Shown here piece by piece: positions 60,559 through 64,000 of a stretch of DNA of 64,000 nt. Numbering within the stretch: the stretch's first letter is position 1; the number at the start of each line of letters is the position of its first letter. A program made the translations under genes and the position numbers. The notes below the pieces were generated by a model, which searched no databases, had not been told where the DNA came from, and saw only the letters and a program-made list of their open reading frames with translations. The stretch comes from an uncultured Clostridia bacterium (lineage in GTDB: Bacteria; Bacillota; Clostridia; Oscillospirales; Acutalibacteraceae): contig CAKMIX010000003.1 in the NCBI GenBank assembly GCA_927362715.1, forward strand, positions 85,696-149,695, read 5' to 3'.

Positions 60559-60828
60559 ATGCGTGCAATCATTACGGTCGTGGGGCATGATACAGTCGGC
60601 ATCCTTGCGAAGATCTCGGCGCTGTGCGCCCGGCACAACGTCAACATCATTGAGGTGACGCAAAGCATTTTGCAGGATATGTTCTGCATGATCATGCTTG
60701 CGGACGTCTCCGCGTGCAATGTGGCGTTCACAACGCTTGCGGATGAAGCCAAGGCGCTCGGCGAGGAAATGAACCTTTCCGTCAACGCCATGCATGAGGA
60801 TATTTTCAACTCTATGCACAGAATCTGA
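60559..60828 (+). CDS. ACT-domain protein (UPF0237)
   Basis: An 89-residue single ACT domain (ITVVGHDTVGILAKISALCARHNVNI), expected to bind an amino acid and regulate a partner. CGGAGGGCAGC precedes ATG. It is 18 bases ahead of the UPF0210 gene; this pair is widely conserved and the ACT protein is probably the regulator of its neighbour. Confidence 0.93.
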   Translation: MRAIITVVGHDTVGILAKISALCARHNVNIIEVTQSILQDMFCMIMLADVSACNVAFTTLADEAKALGEEMNLSVNAMHEDIFNSMHRI

Positions 60829-60846
60829 AGCCAAAGGAATTTTGCT

Positions 60847-62202
60847 ATGATCAATACGCATGACATATTAGAAACGATCAATATGATCCGGCAGGAGAAT
60901 CTGGACATCCGCACCATTACCATGGGTATTTCCCTATTAAGCTGTGCGGATTCCGATATTCATAATTCCTGCGAGAAGGTCTATGAAAAGATCTGCCGGC
61001 GCGCGAGCCGCCTTGTGGAGACGGGCGAGCAGATCGAAAAGGAATACGGCATCCCGATCATCCACAAGCGCATTGCCGTTACGCCCATTTCCATGCTTGT
61101 CGCCGCAAGCGGCGGCGATCCCGTGCTCTATGCCAAAACGCTGGAGCGCGCCGCGCAGACCGTAGGTGTGAATTTCATCGGCGGGTATTCGGCGCTCGTG
61201 CAAAAGGGCTTTGCGGCGGGCGACCGCGCGCTCATAGACAGCATCCCCGAAGCGCTTGCCGAAACGGAGCATATCTGTTCGAGCGTCAACGTCGGCTCGA
61301 CGAAGGCGGGCATCAACATGGACGCCGTAGCGACCATGGGGCAGATCGTTCGCCGCGCGGCGGAGGCGACCGCCGATAAGGGCTGCATCGGCCCCGCCAA
61401 GCTCGTCGTGTTCTGCAACGCGCCGGAGGACAATCCCTTTATGGCGGGGGCATTCCACGGCGCGGGCGAGCCGGACTGCGTCATTAACGTCGGCGTCTCC
61501 GGTCCCGGCGTGGTGCGCGCGGCGCTGCAAAAGATCCCGCACGGCAACATCACGGACGTGGCGGATACCGTCAAGAAAACCGCGTTCAAGATCACGCGCG
61601 TCGGCCAGCTTGTGGCAAAGGAAGCCGCCAAACGGCTTGGCGTGCCGTTCGGCATCGTGGATCTTTCGCTGGCGCCCACGCCCGCAGTCGGCGACTCGGT
61701 GGCGCATATCTTGGAAGAAATGGGGCTTGAACAGTGCGGTGCACACGGCACGACCGCCTGCCTTGCCCTCTTGAACGACGCGGTCAAAAAAGGCGGTGTT
61801 ATGGCTTCGTCGCACGTCGGCGGGCTTTCGGGCGCGTTCATCCCCGTTTCGGAGGATGCGGGCATGATCGCCGCCGCCGAAAACGGCACGCTCACCATTG
61901 AAAAGTTAGAAGCCATGACCGCCGTGTGCTCTGTCGGGCTTGACATGATCATCATCCCCGGCGATACAACGGCGGAGGTCATTTCAGGGCTAATCGCGGA
62001 CGAAGCCGCCATCGGCATGGTCAATTCCAAGACCACGGCGGTGCGCGTCATCCCCGCCATCGGGAAGGAGATCGGCGATACGCTCAACTTCGGCGGGCTT
62101 CTCGGCTACGGCCCCGTCATGCGCTTGAATACCGCTTCTCCTGCGGACTTCATCCACCGCGGCGGCAGGATCCCCGCACCGATCCAGAGCTTGAAGAACT
62201 AA
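60847..62202 (+). CDS. UPF0210 (PFL-like) family protein
   Basis: A 451-residue protein with conserved stretches [32 protein letters not shown] and [17 protein letters not shown]. The fold is related to glycyl-radical enzymes of the pyruvate formate-lyase type, but no glycyl-radical motif is visible and the reaction is unknown. It follows the ACT-domain gene in an operon. Confidence 0.93.
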   Translation: MINTHDILETINMIRQENLDIRTITMGISLLSCADSDIHNSCEKVYEKICRRASRLVETGEQIEKEYGIPIIHKRIAVTPISMLVAASGGDPVLYAKTLERAAQTVGVNFIGGYSALVQKGFAAGDRALIDSIPEALAETEHICSSVNVGSTKAGINMDAVATMGQIVRRAAEATADKGCIGPAKLVVFCNAPEDNPFMAGAFHGAGEPDCVINVGVSGPGVVRAALQKIPHGNITDVADTVKKTAFKITRVGQLVAKEAAKRLGVPFGIVDLSLAPTPAVGDSVAHILEEMGLEQCGAHGTTACLALLNDAVKKGGVMASSHVGGLSGAFIPVSEDAGMIAAAENGTLTIEKLEAMTAVCSVGLDMIIIPGDTTAEVISGLIADEAAIGMVNSKTTAVRVIPAIGKEIGDTLNFGGLLGYGPVMRLNTASPADFIHRGGRIPAPIQSLKN

Positions 62203-62246
62203 AGTTAAAAAGGACAGTGTGTGTTCATAAATTGGGGGCATTATAG

Positions 62247-62408
62247 ATGGCTTGGGCTTGGGTTATTGCGGCAATGGTCGTTTTGTTAATTTTGGCTTGG
62301 GTATTTGTTTCCGTTCCTGTGGTAGCTGTATTGCTTGGGTGCTGCTCACTGGCTGTCGGAATCATTTATCTGATTTGCCTGTTTCGGTATTATCCGTATC
62401 AAAAATAA
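62247..62408 (+). CDS. 53-residue two-helix membrane peptide
   Basis: The frame from ATG 62247 to TAA 62406-62408 is almost entirely two hydrophobic helices (VIAAMVVLLILAWVFVSVPV and VLLGCCSLAVGIIYLICLF) with a short basic-aromatic tail. A weak GGGGG ribosome site lies upstream and a good terminator 20 bases downstream. It fits better than the overlapping 90-codon frame, which runs through that terminator. Confidence 0.5.
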   Translation: MAWAWVIAAMVVLLILAWVFVSVPVVAVLLGCCSLAVGIIYLICLFRYYPYQK

Positions 62409-62427
62409 TTTCGATTCCCAAATCACA

Positions 62428-62470
62428 GGGGGCGGTTCTGTGCCCGAAAAGCGCAGGACCGTCCCTTTGT
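62428..62470 (+). terminator. Terminator after the small membrane peptide
   Basis: A stem of about 14 bp with G-U pairs (62428-62443 with 62451-62465), then TTTGTTTT. Confidence 0.75.
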
Positions 62471-62501
62471 TTTCTCCTTTTGCTTTGGAATTCATCTCAA
62501 A

Positions 62502-62530
62502 TTGACAAATCCCGCAAAATATGATACAAC
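62502..62530 (+). promoter_or_regulatory. Promoter of the FRG gene
   Basis: TTGACA at 62502-62507, 17-base spacer, TACAAC at 62525-62530 with an extended TG. Confidence 0.75.
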
Positions 62531-62599
62531 GGCTTACAAAAGCGGTTCGCGCCGAAGCGGGTGCGGTTTTGCCGTGTAAATAAGGATGACAGAAAACCT

Positions 62600-63541
62600 A
62601 TGCTGACCGAAAAGGGAAAAGAGCTGAAAGAAAAAATCTATGATACGTTTGATTACAGCTATTCCGTTTCCATCCGCCGGATCGACTCGTTTGACGAATT
62701 CCGGCGGGAGCTTTATACCCCGTTCTTAAACGGGGAAAAGATCTATTACCGCGGCGAACGCTTAAACAGCAAAAAACGGCTTCTGGTGCCGTCGCTGCTG
62801 CGAAACGGTGCGCTGCTGCAAACGAAGCCTAACGAAGAGATCGCCTACATCGATCGCGAAAAGCTGCTGGAATTTTACGAAGCGAAGCACAATTTCATGC
62901 GCGTGTACAAGGTGATTAACCCGGACCGTACGGGGCTTTATGAAATGCTCGCCTTTGCGCAGCATTATTTAAAGCTGAGCCCGTTGATCGATTTTTCCAA
63001 AAGCCTTTTTGTCGCCCTTTCCTTTGCGCTCAAGGGCAGGCAGGAATTTAAAGACGATGTGGTGCTGTACACGGCGTTTGACATCGGTGATGATGATACC
63101 TCGGACGATTTGGAGGAGGTCAATGCGTGGATCGACGCATACCGTGTCGCTGTGGTGGACATAGACCCCGGTGCGCTTTTGAAGCCCGATTTTTCAGCGG
63201 ACGCACACGCAAAGAAGACAGCGCTGCTGAAAAGCATGCAGGAACGGGAGTTTTCGCTGGATATGCTCGGGGAACTCATCAAGAGCATGTCCCCGGAAGC
63301 CAAGCTCATTGACATCCCGACCAATGACTTGATGAAATATCAGCAGGGCGTTTTTTTGCTGTTGAACCATTTCGCGCTGGTTTCCTCGCACTATTTTACA
63401 AAATCCGTGCGCCAAAGCTTCGCGATCTATAAATATGTTCTGGATCGGCAGATCTGCCCGGAGCTGTGTGCGTTTGTAAATTCGAAAGCGCCGCAGTATC
63501 AATATGAAGCTCTGTTGGATATCGCCAAGGCGGTGCGGTAG
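62600..63541 (+). CDS. FRG-domain protein
   Basis: A 313-residue protein. IYYRGERLNSKKRLLVPSLLRN and, about 70 residues later, LAFAQHYLKLSPLIDFSKSLFVALSFA match the two halves of the FRG domain. FRG proteins are of unknown activity and are seen in accessory and phage-linked regions, but nothing mobile is visible here. ATG 62600 is 13 bases after AAGGA; GTG 62561 is a less likely start. Monocistronic. Confidence 0.8.
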   Translation: MLTEKGKELKEKIYDTFDYSYSVSIRRIDSFDEFRRELYTPFLNGEKIYYRGERLNSKKRLLVPSLLRNGALLQTKPNEEIAYIDREKLLEFYEAKHNFMRVYKVINPDRTGLYEMLAFAQHYLKLSPLIDFSKSLFVALSFALKGRQEFKDDVVLYTAFDIGDDDTSDDLEEVNAWIDAYRVAVVDIDPGALLKPDFSADAHAKKTALLKSMQEREFSLDMLGELIKSMSPEAKLIDIPTNDLMKYQQGVFLLLNHFALVSSHYFTKSVRQSFAIYKYVLDRQICPELCAFVNSKAPQYQYEALLDIAKAVR

Positions 63542-63570
63542 GTACGGTAAAAGAATAAAGCCGGATACAG

Positions 63571-63608
63571 GCGGTTTTGTGTTCTGCACGGACACAGAGC
63601 CGCTTTTT
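63571..63608 (+). terminator. Terminator of the FRG gene
   Basis: A 12-bp stem with two G-U pairs (63571-63582 with 63592-63603), 9-base loop, then TTTTT. Confidence 0.85.
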
Positions 63609-63629
63609 CCGTCAAATCACATCAGATAC

Positions 63630-63659
63630 TTGACAAAACCATCGAGCTTTTGATATATT
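63630..63659 (+). promoter_or_regulatory. Promoter of the MFS gene
   Basis: TTGACA at 63630-63635, 18-base spacer, TATATT at 63654-63659. A second -10-like TACAAT with extended TG lies at 63677-63682. Confidence 0.65.
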
Positions 63660-63715
63660 TTCCGGCGCCGGTGTGCTACAATACAGAGCGATTTTCGCAA
63701 AAAGGGGAAAGACCG

Positions 63716-64000
63716 TTGGCAACACTGCTATTGATCGTCATCTTTATTGCTTTCATAGGCTTAGGGCTTCCCGATTCCCTTTTCGGGGCGGCGTGGCCCG
63801 CCATATATACGGAAATGGCGCTGCCCGTGTCTTGGGCGAATTTTGTAACGATGCTCGTCTCCGGCGGGACGATCGTGTCAAGCCTTCTCTCCGCAAGGCT
63901 CATCCACCGCTTCGGCACGCCTGCCGTTACGGCGGGACACACCCCCGTGGCCGCCGCGGGCCTGCTCGGGCGCGATGTAGTGCACCGAGCCGATCGCCTT
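63716..64000 (+). CDS. Major facilitator transporter, N-terminal part (cut by window end)
   Basis: TTG 63716 has AAGGGGAA upstream. The first 60 residues look like an MFS start: FIAFIGLGLPDSLFGAAWP is the first helix with its typical motif, and ARLIHRFGTPAVTA matches the loop between helices 2 and 3. After about residue 74 the translation (HTPVAAAGLLGRDVVHRADRL) stops looking like a membrane helix, so a frameshift or sequence error near 63940 is possible. The rest of the gene is outside the window. Confidence 0.6.
   Translation, partial: MATLLLIVIFIAFIGLGLPDSLFGAAWPAIYTEMALPVSWANFVTMLVSGGTIVSSLLSARLIHRFGTPAVTAGHTPVAAAGLLGRDVVHRADRL

Noticed and set aside
62252..62524. 90-codon plus-strand frame
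   Set aside because: It reads through a good terminator and promoter; the overlapping 53-codon frame is far more membrane-like.
1..64000. CRISPR arrays, prophage, IS elements
   Set aside because: I saw no spaced direct repeats, integrase, transposase or phage structural genes on either strand.

Overview
This window reads as chromosome of a GC-rich (roughly 55%) spore-forming member of the Clostridia, probably an Oscillospirales/Ruminococcaceae-like gut anaerobe. The lineage call is inference from gene content: a T-box leader ahead of pheST, SpoVAE, a dockerin-bearing secreted protein, DUF3793 beside a flavodoxin, split chromate transporters, a UPF0210/ACT pair and many TTG starts. There is no rRNA, CRISPR array, integrase or transposase. 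Three tRNA genes (Gly-CCC, Pro-GGG, Lys-UUU) are present.

Layout. 0-6.5 kb: sugar catabolism (GH4 glycosidase with PfkB kinase, a lipoprotein hydrolase, a DUF5054/GH38-like protein) and a Pro-Gly tRNA pair followed by a duplicated tRNA 3' end plus terminator. 6.5-11.2 kb: carAB behind a leader that encodes a Phe-rich 34-residue peptide running into a terminator, followed by a second promoter. 11.2-13 kb: a Phd/RelE-type toxin-antitoxin pair and a membrane hydrolase. 13-16.4 kb, minus strand: zapA-U32 peptidase-dut and an HD protein. 16.4-21 kb: an unidentified attenuator ahead of a membrane protein, then T-box-pheS-pheT. 21-22.2 kb: two chromate-transporter halves.

22.2-24.5 kb is an AT-rich island with a leader RNA, a membrane-anchored protein and a secreted trypsin-like protease. 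24.5-30.3 kb holds a flavodoxin/DUF3793 operon and a two-gene ABC transporter operon, each preceded by two copies of a GTTAGCATA-type palindrome, plus a TetR regulator with a different operator of its own. 30.4-33.3 kb has membrane proteins (the first behind a leader resembling the one at 22.4 kb), an apparent small RNA gene, tRNA-Lys and secG.

33.6-44.6 kb: spoVAE, an aldo/keto reductase, a transglutaminase-dockerin protein, nrdR, a TIM-barrel protein, a MIF-like protein, two paralogous GH18-type proteins (one membrane-anchored, one without a signal), a NYN-LOTUS protein and a MATE exporter. 44.7-47.6 kb: an ATP-grasp/alpha-E/transglutaminase cassette. 47.6-57.4 kb: ABC systems, mtaB, a CmpB-family protein, an esterase and a MacA/FtsX pair lacking its ATPase. 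57.4-64 kb: patatin, ispE and PHP operon, ACT/UPF0210 operon, FRG protein and the start of an MFS transporter cut by the window edge.

The most distinctive features are regulatory: five leader or attenuator-like regions (carAB, 16.5 kb, pheST, 22.4 kb, 30.5 kb), one strong small-RNA candidate (32.6 kb), and a palindrome shared by the flavodoxin and ABC operons that suggests one metal-responsive regulon.
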